Of a stretch of 26,003 bases of DNA, positions 16,951 to 23,649 are shown piece after piece. The stretch is from Prosthecochloris ethylica (GTDB lineage: Bacteria; Bacteroidota; Chlorobiia; Chlorobiales; Chlorobiaceae): the NCBI RefSeq assembly GCF_015234275.1, contig NZ_JADGII010000023.1; one strand, written 5' to 3'. Each line of letters begins with the position of its first letter. Positions within the stretch are counted from its first letter, which is position 1. The position numbers and the translations under genes are program-made. The notes under the pieces are model-generated. The model ran no database searches. It was not told the origin of the DNA and saw only the letters and a list, made by a program, of their open reading frames with translations.

Positions 16951-17179
16951 CCTGGCCGCTGTTTGATATCCTGGAAAGAAGATCCTGCATCACCTGCTCG
17001 TGTATCCGGGAATCCTCTGTAAGCCTTTCGAGGAGAAAAGCCATTCGATTGCGTTTCTCCTCACTGAGGTCGGCAAGCTGCAGCGTGTCTTTCAAATGCT
17101 TCGTATAGAGCGATACCGCCACCTCTTCGGTTTTGATATCGTCTTTCAGCCTTTTGATCAGTTCCTGGCGAGTTATCAT
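16940..17179 (-). CDS. Second small ferritin-like helical protein, 79 aa
   Basis: Helix 1 (residues 3-33, LKDDIKTEEVAVSLYTKHLK) has E18, E19 and H28. Helix 2 (about 39-70, MAFLLERLTEDSRIHEQVM) has E51, E55, D56 and H60. This resembles the ferritin-like 'DSxxH' helical hairpin, though the strict ExxH spacing is not kept. The ATG at 17179 is preferred; the frame stays open to 17596, but that part overlaps the UPF0158-like gene antiparallel to its reading frame content and has no protein-like composition. The gene is coupled by overlap to the 66-residue gene after it. Confidence 0.65.
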   Translation of the reverse strand: MITRQELIKRLKDDIKTEEVAVSLYTKHLKDTLQLADLSEEKRNRMAFLLERLTEDSRIHEQVMQDLLSRISNSGQDVF

Positions 17180-17213
17180 ATCAGATTTGAGTCTGCATTC
17201 TCCATCAATACCA

Positions 17214-17651
17214 TCAGACGGCATTATCCTGGTCTGCAAGCTCGATGCCCCGAGCCTCGCACCACTGGCGCAACACGTCACTGATGCGGCCGGCTTCGTA
17301 GTCCTTCCAGTCATCGAGCCTTCCCCGTGCGGCGAGCATATCCCTGAAACGGCTTCGGGAAGCTTCGGGATCGGCAAAAATATCACGAACTTCAGCGTAG
17401 TCTCCGGGCAGCACCTCGTCAATGAAATCAAATGCCAGCTCCCGGCCAAGCTCGAGCGCTTCACGATGGGGAACAGGAAAGCAGTTTCCGGAATGAATGT
17501 CCTGACCTCGACGCTCATCCAGCCCCAGCTTTTCAGAAAAATACACAATTTCACCTGTATCACGGCATACCCAGGCAAAATTTTCGCCTTCCTCATCCGA
17601 ACTCACAAACTCGAATGCCATGACAATCTCGGAATACCTGAACTGCTTCAA
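17214..17651 (-). CDS. UPF0158-like protein, 145 aa
   Basis: Probably a member of the UPF0158 family of unknown function. It begins with a beta-rich segment that contains a DTGEIVYFSE-like stretch, followed by FPVPHREALELGRELAFDFI, then FRDMLAARGRLDDWKDYE and a C-terminal helix with LRQWCEARGIE. The start is a TTG at 17651, chosen because AAGGAG lies 7 nt before it, whereas the ATG 30 nt downstream has no ribosome binding site. It lies 11 nt after the small lipoprotein gene. No signal peptide or membrane segment. Confidence 0.65.
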   Translation of the reverse strand: MKQFRYSEIVMAFEFVSSDEEGENFAWVCRDTGEIVYFSEKLGLDERRGQDIHSGNCFPVPHREALELGRELAFDFIDEVLPGDYAEVRDIFADPEASRSRFRDMLAARGRLDDWKDYEAGRISDVLRQWCEARGIELADQDNAV

Positions 17652-17664
17652 GTGCCTGCTCCTT
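17645..17664 (-). promoter_or_regulatory. Ribosome binding site that decides a TTG start
   Basis: On the minus strand, AAGGAG is followed by 7 nt and then TTG, which supports TTG at 17651 as the start of the UPF0158-like gene. Confidence 0.6.
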
Positions 17665-17941
17665 ATTCTGCTACTTCTTCAATCACCACTCCCATGTTGT
17701 AGATGAGAACCATATTCCCATCATGGGCAAACTTGATCTTATTTCCGTACTCGGTGGGCTCGATATCGATTCTGCCCTCGTAGGTCCTGACAGGCTCGCC
17801 CGTAGCTGAAAAGACCGTCACCTTTCGGTCAAGCCCTACCCACTTGGACTGAAAATCCTTCACTCCACGCTGGAACTTCTGTGAACAGCCACCAAGAACC
17901 AGAGAAAGACCCAATATGAAAAAAAGAAATGATTTGTTCAT
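17663..17941 (-). CDS. Small lipoprotein, 92 aa
   Basis: An N-terminal signal peptide with lipobox LGGC (C19) predicts lipid anchoring. The mature part of about 73 residues is beta-rich: DRKVTVFSATGEPVRTYEGRI, IKFAHDGNMVLIYNMGVVIEE. The pattern of a short OB- or SH3-like lipoprotein is seen in several small uncharacterised families; I cannot name one with certainty. The ATG lies one base after the alcohol dehydrogenase stop, with GGAG about 10 nt upstream inside that gene, so it is translated from the same transcript. Confidence 0.8.
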   Translation of the reverse strand: MNKSFLFFILGLSLVLGGCSQKFQRGVKDFQSKWVGLDRKVTVFSATGEPVRTYEGRIDIEPTEYGNKIKFAHDGNMVLIYNMGVVIEEVAE

Positions 17942-17942
17942 A

Positions 17943-19121
17943 CTATAACCGCTCCATAAGAATTGTTTTCATGCTGGCGTCATCCAGCTCGACAGGGTTG
18001 TTCTTGCTGCGCGTCATGTTTACAATGTCATCGATATCCTTCTGCTGAAGCCCGAATGCCCCGAGCCGCTCGACAGCAAACTGCTCCTGCCACTCTTCGA
18101 GGGTCTCCACCAGGGCATCGCATGCGCTCTCGGTGCCAAGCGTGTCGAGACCGCTGAACAGTCGCCCGGCACGAGCATATTTTTCAAGATAAGCCACTCC
18201 GTCCCGCAGTCGCAGCTGGCCGATATTTTCACGTGTCGCCGAAGCAATCAGGCTGGCACAGAGTGTACCGTGTGGGATATCGATGAAACCGCCTATCGAA
18301 GAGGCAAAACCATGAACGATCCCGAGCCCTGCGTTCACCAGGGTCATACCTGAAAGCAGCGCGGCATACGCCATAGCGGAACGGACCTCGATACGTCCGG
18401 CCCCGCTGCCGCACGATGCAGGAAACGATGAGCGGAAATGCTCCAGACCGCTCCATGCAAGGGCATCGGTATACGGCGATGCTGCAGGGGAAAGATACGC
18501 TTCAAGCAGCTGTGTGCCCGCATCCATGCCGGACGCCACAGTCTGACGACGAGGAAGTGAAAGCATCAGGGCAGGATCGATCAGAGCAATATCCGGAATA
18601 AAAGCCGGATGACGAAGAGAACGCTTGAACCCGCCCGGACCGGTTCGGCTGATAACGGCATTATTGGTCGCTTCGCTGCCGGTGCCTGACGTTGTCGGCA
18701 CCGCGATAAACGGCACCTTTCGACCGTCATGCGGACGATATCCATCGAGACCCTCGATGTACGTCTCGACAGGTTCCCCCTGCAAGAGCATCGCAGAGAT
18801 CGCCTTGCCGGCATCGAGCACACTGCCGCCCCCGATGGCAACGACAACATCGATACCGGAGCCGGCATGGCGCGACACCGCGCGATCGACCAGATCCGGA
18901 CCAGGCTCGCCGGAAACTGTCAGGTGAACATGGCGGAGGGAACATGATCGCATCTCATCGAAAAGATCCGGCAGCACACCGCTCTTTTCGAGAGATCCGG
19001 AACCGGTGACGAGCAGTACCCGGCTGCCGTAACGCGCAGCAAGCCCGGGCAGCTCATGCAGCCTGCCCGGGCCGAACACCACCCGGGGCTGAGAAAAAAG
19101 CGAAAATTCAGGAACGTTCAT
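17943..19121 (-). CDS. Iron-containing alcohol dehydrogenase family protein, 392 aa
   Basis: Group III (iron-type) NAD(P)-dependent alcohol dehydrogenase. The dinucleotide site is AIGGGSVLDAGKAIS (95-109), VPTTSGTGSEATNNAVI (141-157) is the family hallmark, and metal ligands D200 (GMDAGTQ), H270 (GIVHG) and H284 (DIPHG) are present. Position 204, normally the second ligand His (DxxTH), is Gln, and the His four residues after H270 is Ser, so the metal site departs from FucO-type enzymes. Such variants exist in the family, and the substrate cannot be predicted. The ATG at 19121 overlaps the preceding membrane-protein gene by 14 bp; a TTG one codon earlier is possible. The small lipoprotein gene follows by 1 nt. 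Confidence 0.88.
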   Translation of the reverse strand: MNVPEFSLFSQPRVVFGPGRLHELPGLAARYGSRVLLVTGSGSLEKSGVLPDLFDEMRSCSLRHVHLTVSGEPGPDLVDRAVSRHAGSGIDVVVAIGGGSVLDAGKAISAMLLQGEPVETYIEGLDGYRPHDGRKVPFIAVPTTSGTGSEATNNAVISRTGPGGFKRSLRHPAFIPDIALIDPALMLSLPRRQTVASGMDAGTQLLEAYLSPAASPYTDALAWSGLEHFRSSFPASCGSGAGRIEVRSAMAYAALLSGMTLVNAGLGIVHGFASSIGGFIDIPHGTLCASLIASATRENIGQLRLRDGVAYLEKYARAGRLFSGLDTLGTESACDALVETLEEWQEQFAVERLGAFGLQQKDIDDIVNMTRSKNNPVELDDASMKTILMERL

Positions 19122-19527
19122 CAATGGTTTGATCTACACCTTTGGCCAGTACAGGCACCATCAGGAGAATGCCTGTAATAAGCGAAACTGCGCCAAAAGG
19201 TGCAACCATTTTAGCCCACATCAGGCCAAGGCCGGACAGATACGCTGCACCGGAATGCAGAAGACCGAAAAGGATAAACCAGGAAGCCGCCTGTGCCAGA
19301 GCCGGTGTGCGTGAACCGAAACGGCAGATCAGGTAGCCGAACACCACGTTCAGCAGGGCCTCGAGGCTGCCGTGGAGGTGTGCACCTGCCAGCATTTTTC
19401 GCACAGGACTATCGAGCCACTGCGGATCCTGGGCCTGCATCATCTTCATCAGAAACATGCCCAGGCCGAGAGTCAGAACGAAATACACCGTACCGGCGAG
19501 CATGTTTTTCTTGCCTGTTGTCATCAT
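19108..19527 (-). CDS. Small integral membrane protein with HxH motif, 139 aa
   Basis: Four predicted transmembrane helices (about 9-27, 48-67, 78-98, 105-127). The loop or helix start AGAHLHGSLEALLNVVFGYL has a His-x-His pair next to a membrane helix, a pattern also seen in small haem-copper-oxidase-like or quinol-linked membrane proteins, but no further motif allows a family name. Two ATG codons in a row start the gene, without a clear Shine-Dalgarno. It lies 29 nt after the WG-repeat gene and overlaps the alcohol dehydrogenase start by 14 bp, which indicates coupling with that enzyme. Confidence 0.72.
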   Translation of the reverse strand: MMTTGKKNMLAGTVYFVLTLGLGMFLMKMMQAQDPQWLDSPVRKMLAGAHLHGSLEALLNVVFGYLICRFGSRTPALAQAASWFILFGLLHSGAAYLSGLGLMWAKMVAPFGAVSLITGILLMVPVLAKGVDQTIDERS

Positions 19528-19556
19528 AACGCATATTGAGGTTGAGGGTTGACTGG

Positions 19557-20699
19557 TTATTGTATCGGTTTTTCACTCCAGACGATCCTGCCAGAGGGAT
19601 CGATATAGGCCTGTGCTCCTTTCAGGCTGACTTTCGCCAGACCCTTGTGAAAACTTTCGGCCTGCACGAAACGCGGTTCGATCACCATGGTACCGGTTGT
19701 ATCGACGTAACCCCATCGGAGTGCTGTTTTCACCGGCGCGAGGCCGTTACTGAACGGCTTGACATCAGTATAGACAAGAGGAACGACTTCCTGACCGTCT
19801 TTATCGACAAAACCCCATTTACCGCGGTTGGAAACACGGGCATATCCCCCGGAAAAGTTTTCCGCCACATCGTAACGGTACGCGATAACCAGCGTTCCCG
19901 TGGTGTCGATATATCCCCACTTGCCGTCCCGTTTCACCCGGGCCCGTTTCTCGATAAAGCTCCAGGCATCATCGAAGCGAGGCTCGATCACCATGGTGCC
20001 GGTCGTATCGATAAATCCCCACTTGCCGTCGATCAGAACCTTTGCCCTGCTGCCCCAGAAATTATCAGCTTCCGTATACACGGGCTCGACAACATTCTCT
20101 CCCTCCCGGTTGATGTAGCCGTACCGGTCACCGACCCGTACAAGCCCCAGGCCGTAGGAAAAAAAGTAGCCCTGGTCGTATTGCGGCTCGATAACGATCG
20201 AACCGGTGGTATCGATCGTACCATACTTGCCGTTCATCTTGACAAACGCCTGGCCTTCTGAGAAATGATAGCCGAAATCGACCAGAAGTTCACCGACCTG
20301 TGAACCGTCCTTGCGGATGTACATCTGCTTGTCGCCGACATGTACCCGTGCAAACCCCTTTTTGAAGGGCGTCACCTGGCTGTACTGCGGCTCGATGACA
20401 TAGGATCCGGTCGAGTCGATATACCCCCACTTCTCGTCGACCCTCACCGGCGCAAGCCCGTCACGGAAAATATACGCGATATCGAACTTCGGCCTGATAG
20501 CCACATCTCCCTCGGGGGTGATGTAGCCGAATGCGTCGTCCTGATAGATCACCTGCAGGGACTCGGCAGCCACCGGACGCAGAGAACTGCTGGCCGAATC
20601 CCCACCACCCGGTGAACCGTCGCTGCAGCCGGCAAACATCAGCAGGACCATCACCACAGCGGCAATGCGCCCGAAACAGTTACGATTTCTGATGTCCAT
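19557..20699 (-). CDS. WG-repeat lipoprotein, 380 aa
   Basis: A signal peptide with lipobox FAGC (C25) is followed by a Gly/Ser spacer and about ten WG repeats of 34-36 residues. The repeat core is WGYIDTTGTMVIEPRF-like, then an FxxGLAxVxxxGK ending. Some repeats are degenerate (QMYIRKDG, QAYIDPSG). The WG (KWG) family forms beta-rich solenoid- or propeller-like structures thought to mediate binding; no enzymatic role is known. The ATG has an excellent ribosome binding site (AAGGAGGGCGC) and lies 20 bp inside the DUF134 gene, so both are co-transcribed. The repeats are also visible at DNA level, so slippage or recombination could change the copy number. Confidence 0.88.
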   Translation of the reverse strand: MDIRNRNCFGRIAAVVMVLLMFAGCSDGSPGGGDSASSSLRPVAAESLQVIYQDDAFGYITPEGDVAIRPKFDIAYIFRDGLAPVRVDEKWGYIDSTGSYVIEPQYSQVTPFKKGFARVHVGDKQMYIRKDGSQVGELLVDFGYHFSEGQAFVKMNGKYGTIDTTGSIVIEPQYDQGYFFSYGLGLVRVGDRYGYINREGENVVEPVYTEADNFWGSRAKVLIDGKWGFIDTTGTMVIEPRFDDAWSFIEKRARVKRDGKWGYIDTTGTLVIAYRYDVAENFSGGYARVSNRGKWGFVDKDGQEVVPLVYTDVKPFSNGLAPVKTALRWGYVDTTGTMVIEPRFVQAESFHKGLAKVSLKGAQAYIDPSGRIVWSEKPIQ

Positions 20700-21165
20700 G
20701 CGCCCTCCTTCGTCCTGCTCCGCAACCGCCTTTTCTGATCATCTGACCGCCACATGCAGGACAGGTCATTCCCCTGCAGGGAGTCCCCGGTGTGTGTTCA
20801 GTTTCATGCCCGCACGATGTACAGGCACAGATCTCCTTCTCGTCGCTCTGCTTGCGCTCTCCTTCCATAATAACCCCTCCTTCGATAACAATTGATTTTC
20901 CATGAATAATAGCTTCTGCCACTTTGCGATGGGCTGAATCGAGAATACGACCGAACGTCTGCCGCGACACATTCATCCGTTCAGCTGCAGCCTGCTGGTA
21001 GAACCCGTCAAGATCGGCAAGCCTGAGAGCTTCCATCTCATCGACACCAAGCACGACCTCCTGCAGTTCCCTTCCCGGAATCCCCTGCGGCTTGAATGCC
21101 CGGACTTTCGGCATACCGCTCACCAGCCGACAGCTTTTCGGCCTTCCTGCTCTGTTTTTCTGCAT
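20680..21165 (-). CDS. DUF134/UPF0251 HTH regulator with zinc-ribbon tail, 161 aa
   Basis: The N-terminal part matches the DUF134/UPF0251 family: GRPKSCRLV, FKPQGIPGRELQEVVLGVDEMEALRLADLDG, then a sigma-like helix-turn-helix (YQQAAAERMNVSRQTFGRIL) and KVAEAIIHGKSIVIEGG. The C terminus adds Cys pairs CACTSCGHE and CRGMTCPACGG (likely one zinc ribbon) and a basic Gly/Arg/His tail. It probably binds DNA. The ATG at 21165 is preceded, only 5 nt away, by a consensus TATAAT, so the mRNA may start at or next to the start codon (leaderless). Its 3' end overlaps the WG-repeat gene by 20 bp. The palindrome in its own promoter is shared with osmC. Confidence 0.88.
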   Translation of the reverse strand: MQKNRAGRPKSCRLVSGMPKVRAFKPQGIPGRELQEVVLGVDEMEALRLADLDGFYQQAAAERMNVSRQTFGRILDSAHRKVAEAIIHGKSIVIEGGVIMEGERKQSDEKEICACTSCGHETEHTPGTPCRGMTCPACGGQMIRKGGCGAGRRRAHGHQKS

Positions 21166-21170
21166 ACTGA

Positions 21171-21198
21171 ATTATAAGCATATGCTCATTTTTTTCAA
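21171..21198 (-). promoter_or_regulatory. Promoter of the DUF134 gene with spacer palindrome
   Basis: Minus strand: -35 TTGAAA (21193-21198), 16-bp spacer, -10 TATAAT (21171-21176). The spacer contains the perfect 10-bp palindrome AGCATATGCT (21177-21186) next to the -10 box. The ATG is 5 nt after the -10 box. The same arrangement precedes osmC. Confidence 0.72.
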
Positions 21199-21230
21199 AA
21201 AAAACAACCGGCAGCCATTCAGGTTGCCGG
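21197..21230 (-). terminator. Rho-independent terminator of the osmC-permease unit
   Basis: Minus strand: 9-bp stem CCGGCAACC / GGCTGCCGG (one G-T pair; 21222-21230 with 21208-21216), 5-nt loop, then TTGTTTTTTTT. It lies 30 nt after the permease stop, and its T tract runs into the -35 region of the DUF134 promoter. Confidence 0.85.
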
Positions 21231-21259
21231 TCTGTTTCACACGATCGTCACCCCGACAA

Positions 21260-22279
21260 TCAGTCTTCGACGCAGATCTCCGCTTTGGCAATCGCATTTG
21301 CCGTCACCACGATAAGCAGCAGGATAACCAGAGCGAGAAGCCCGAGTTCAAACAGAGCGAGGTTTTTATAGAACGCGCTGTGCGTCATATGCAGCATCAC
21401 GACCGTTGCCAGCGTTTTCGCCGCCAGAGGGAAGGAGTATGCCCACCATGACAGGAAAAAGTTGATTTTAGCCAGGATCTGTACCTTGAAAAGGATCAGA
21501 ATGAACATAAACAGGGAAAAATAATACAGGATCCTCGCGAATGCATCGAGACCTGCGCCGTCGTGGCCCATCAGCCCTGCAAGCTTGACGTACGCAATAA
21601 ACGCAATAGCCGGCGGAGCGAAAAGAATGAAAAGAGTCGGCAGGAGCCTGTCAGGAATCGGTGCATGGAAAAACATCCGGTACATGACGATGGTAAAGAG
21701 CGCAATCCAGAAAATCAGGCCGACAGAGAAAAAGAACCAGGAAATCTCCACAAAGCCGTGAGGCACACCCGCGATCGGCACGATCAGCGAGCCGACAATC
21801 GGAATGAACCAGCCCGGTGTCATCTGTTCGATCTTGAAATGAGTATGGCGCATCCAGATCGAAATGATCACGATCGACGCAATAAACTGCAGTGCCGCTC
21901 CGATCGACCAGAGATAGAGGGAGACCTGCATATCACGGTCAAGAAATGCAACACTCAGTACCAGGAAGATCTTGGCGATCAGCGGGAAAAAATTGATCTT
22001 GATCGGGTGGTTGAATTCCTTCGACAGCGTATCGGGATACCTGATCAGCTTGAACACATAGATCAGGGAAACGAGAGCGAACAGGGCGATGGTTGCATAA
22101 ACCAGAACCGTTGCCGGGGTCTCGAGCATCGGCAGGATCCCCTGCCCATTCTGCCCCCCGACCTTCTGGACAGCAAGTGAAAAACCTGCCATTCCAAGGA
22201 CGATTGCAAAAAAGGTGATATGAAAATTTCGCAATCGTAACGGCGTTTCATGCGAAGCTGAAACAGCGTTAGTACTCAT
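21260..22279 (-). CDS. TDT/SLAC1-family anion permease (TehA-like), 339 aa
   Basis: Integral membrane protein with about ten hydrophobic helices and little soluble sequence. FHITFFAIVLGMAGFSLA at the N terminus, PGWFIPIVGSLIVPIAG in the middle, and WWAYSFPLAAKTLATVV near the C terminus are characteristic of the TDT family (TehA, SLAC1, Ssu1 sulfite pump, Mae1). Members conduct or export small anions such as chloride, nitrate, sulfite or dicarboxylates. In a sulfur-oxidising phototroph, sulfite or another sulfur anion would be a plausible cargo, but nothing in the sequence proves this. It lies 40 nt after osmC and before a strong terminator, so both genes form one unit. No clear Shine-Dalgarno. 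Confidence 0.87.
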   Translation of the reverse strand: MSTNAVSASHETPLRLRNFHITFFAIVLGMAGFSLAVQKVGGQNGQGILPMLETPATVLVYATIALFALVSLIYVFKLIRYPDTLSKEFNHPIKINFFPLIAKIFLVLSVAFLDRDMQVSLYLWSIGAALQFIASIVIISIWMRHTHFKIEQMTPGWFIPIVGSLIVPIAGVPHGFVEISWFFFSVGLIFWIALFTIVMYRMFFHAPIPDRLLPTLFILFAPPAIAFIAYVKLAGLMGHDGAGLDAFARILYYFSLFMFILILFKVQILAKINFFLSWWAYSFPLAAKTLATVVMLHMTHSAFYKNLALFELGLLALVILLLIVVTANAIAKAEICVED

Positions 22280-22319
22280 GATTGTATAGTGTTAATGGTT
22301 GATGGATATAAAAAACGGT

Positions 22320-22724
22320 TCACTCCCCTGCCACAGTAGTCACCACATCGAACTCCGGTGCATTCTGGATATGCTTTTTCACTGCACAGAGGTTGGCTGA
22401 CTTGATCAGCACGGGACGATATTTTTCCGGAAAATCAGCCGGTACTTCGATTTCAATCGTAATTTTTCCGATCCCTTTTCCTTCAGGACGTTTTTCATGC
22501 TTCTGCAGAATACGGATGTTGTCTGTCGGAATACCGCGCTCCTGGCAGAACGAATAGACGTAAATTCCCGCACAGGTCCCGATCGACGCAAGAAACAGCA
22601 TAAACGGCTCAGGAGCTGAACCTTCCCCGCCGTTTCTTTCCGACTGGTCGGTTTCAATGGTAAATCCCCGATACTCAGCGTTGACTTTTTTACCGCCGCC
22701 TGACGTAATAACCATAGTGCTCAT
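22320..22724 (-). CDS. OsmC family protein, 134 aa
   Basis: OsmC/Ohr-type fold, usually thiol-dependent peroxidases or detoxifying proteins of the cytoplasm. It shows APEPFMLFLASIGTCAGIYVYSFCQERG with C51 at the peroxidatic position, and C113 in SANLCAVKKHI at the second catalytic position, plus the central KITIEIEVP strand. C60 is an extra cysteine. The length is typical of the shorter OsmC group (YhfA-like) rather than Ohr. The ATG is preceded by GGAGAG. It is first in a two-gene unit with the TDT permease and has a consensus promoter 119 nt upstream that shares its palindrome with the DUF134 gene. Confidence 0.9.
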   Translation of the reverse strand: MSTMVITSGGGKKVNAEYRGFTIETDQSERNGGEGSAPEPFMLFLASIGTCAGIYVYSFCQERGIPTDNIRILQKHEKRPEGKGIGKITIEIEVPADFPEKYRPVLIKSANLCAVKKHIQNAPEFDVVTTVAGE

Positions 22725-22842
22725 AGTGTCTCTCTCCGGTTAACTGTTAAGGAAAAATCTGACTGTCTGAATATGCGGTATTTTCATTTAAAAACCAGAC
22801 AAATACATAACGTTGCAACCACCCAGTTAAGCAGTTGAGCAA

Positions 22843-22870
22843 ATTATAAGCATATGCCCACTATTATCAA
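22843..22870 (-). promoter_or_regulatory. Promoter of osmC with the shared spacer palindrome
   Basis: Minus strand: -35 TTGATA (22865-22870), 16-bp spacer, -10 TATAAT (22843-22848). The spacer ends GGGCATATGCT (GCATATGC at 22850-22857), in the same position relative to the -10 box as in the DUF134 promoter. About 118 nt separate the -10 box from the ATG, so the transcript has a leader of roughly 110 nt in which I see no clear structure. Confidence 0.7.
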
Positions 22871-22899
22871 AAAGAAAGGTGAATTTAGCAGGAAAAAAT

Positions 22900-23649
22900 T
22901 CAGACAAGCTGAAAAAACATGGCCCCTGCGCACCAGACTGCGAGCTCGGTCACCTCGCTCGATGCCCCGAGGACGTCACCGGTAACCCCATTGATTTTTT
23001 TCATGGACAGGAGAGCCATCGCTGACGTCACAGCCAGGGCGACTGCCTGGGCAAGAAGAACGGGAACGATCGAAGAAGAAAACAGAATGAAGAGAAGAAT
23101 GGATGACAGCAGGAGAGAAACTATGGCATGCACACCACCAGCCCCCCTGACAAATCCCGATGCCGTCCCCCCGCCTGACCGGGCATAGGGCATCAATGAA
23201 GCAAGCAACACCTGGGATGATCGCGCAAGAATCACCCCGGATACAATCCATGTATACGCGGAACTCTCGAGAAGAGGCAGAAGCACTGCCCATTTTGCCA
23301 ACAGGACCAGAACAAGCGCAAGAACCCCGAACGCCCCGACCGATGAGTCTTTCATAATCCTCAGGCGGGCATCGACATCACGCCCCCCGAAAAACCCGTC
23401 GGCAAGATCGGCCAGCCCGTCAGCATGAATCGCCCTGGTCAGAAGTACTGCGGACATCAGCACCGCAGCTGCAGCAAGCTCGGTCAACCCTGCGTGCACA
23501 ACCGCCCAGCCGCACACTGCCTGCAGAAGCCCGAGCAGGAGACCTGCCAGCGGAAACCAGTACAATGAATCACTGAAATCATGGGCATCACGACCGGGAA
23601 CGGGCAGAACGGTCAGGGTCCGCAACGATGTGACCAGCCCGTTAAACAT
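22900..23649 (-). CDS. cobS: Adenosylcobinamide-GDP ribazoletransferase (cobalamin synthase), 249 aa
   Basis: Membrane enzyme that joins adenosylcobinamide-GDP with alpha-ribazole (phosphate) in the last steps of cobalamin synthesis. Typical motifs are SLRTLTVLPVPG at the N terminus, HADGLADLADGFFGGRD followed by RLRIMKDSSVGAFG, and MPYARSGGGTASGF; six to seven hydrophobic helices are seen. The ATG at 23649 is chosen over the longer frame (to 23727) because the protein then starts at the family's usual place and overlaps the hydrolase stop by 8 bp (ATGTTTAA), which indicates coupling. Third gene of the cobT unit. Confidence 0.93.
   Translation of the reverse strand: MFNGLVTSLRTLTVLPVPGRDAHDFSDSLYWFPLAGLLLGLLQAVCGWAVVHAGLTELAAAAVLMSAVLLTRAIHADGLADLADGFFGGRDVDARLRIMKDSSVGAFGVLALVLVLLAKWAVLLPLLESSAYTWIVSGVILARSSQVLLASLMPYARSGGGTASGFVRGAGGVHAIVSLLLSSILLFILFSSSIVPVLLAQAVALAVTSAMALLSMKKINGVTGDVLGASSEVTELAVWCAGAMFFQLV

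Noticed and set aside
16940..17596. Extended 218-residue version of the 79-residue ferritin-like protein
   Set aside because: The extra N-terminal part lies in another frame of the UPF0158-like gene and lacks protein-like composition; the ferritin-like part begins at the ATG at 17179.
22890..22913. Terminator at the end of cobS (TTCAG-acaag-CTGAA then T tract on the minus strand)
   Set aside because: The stem is only 5 bp with two G-C pairs and overlaps the stop codon; too weak to call, although the T tract is good.
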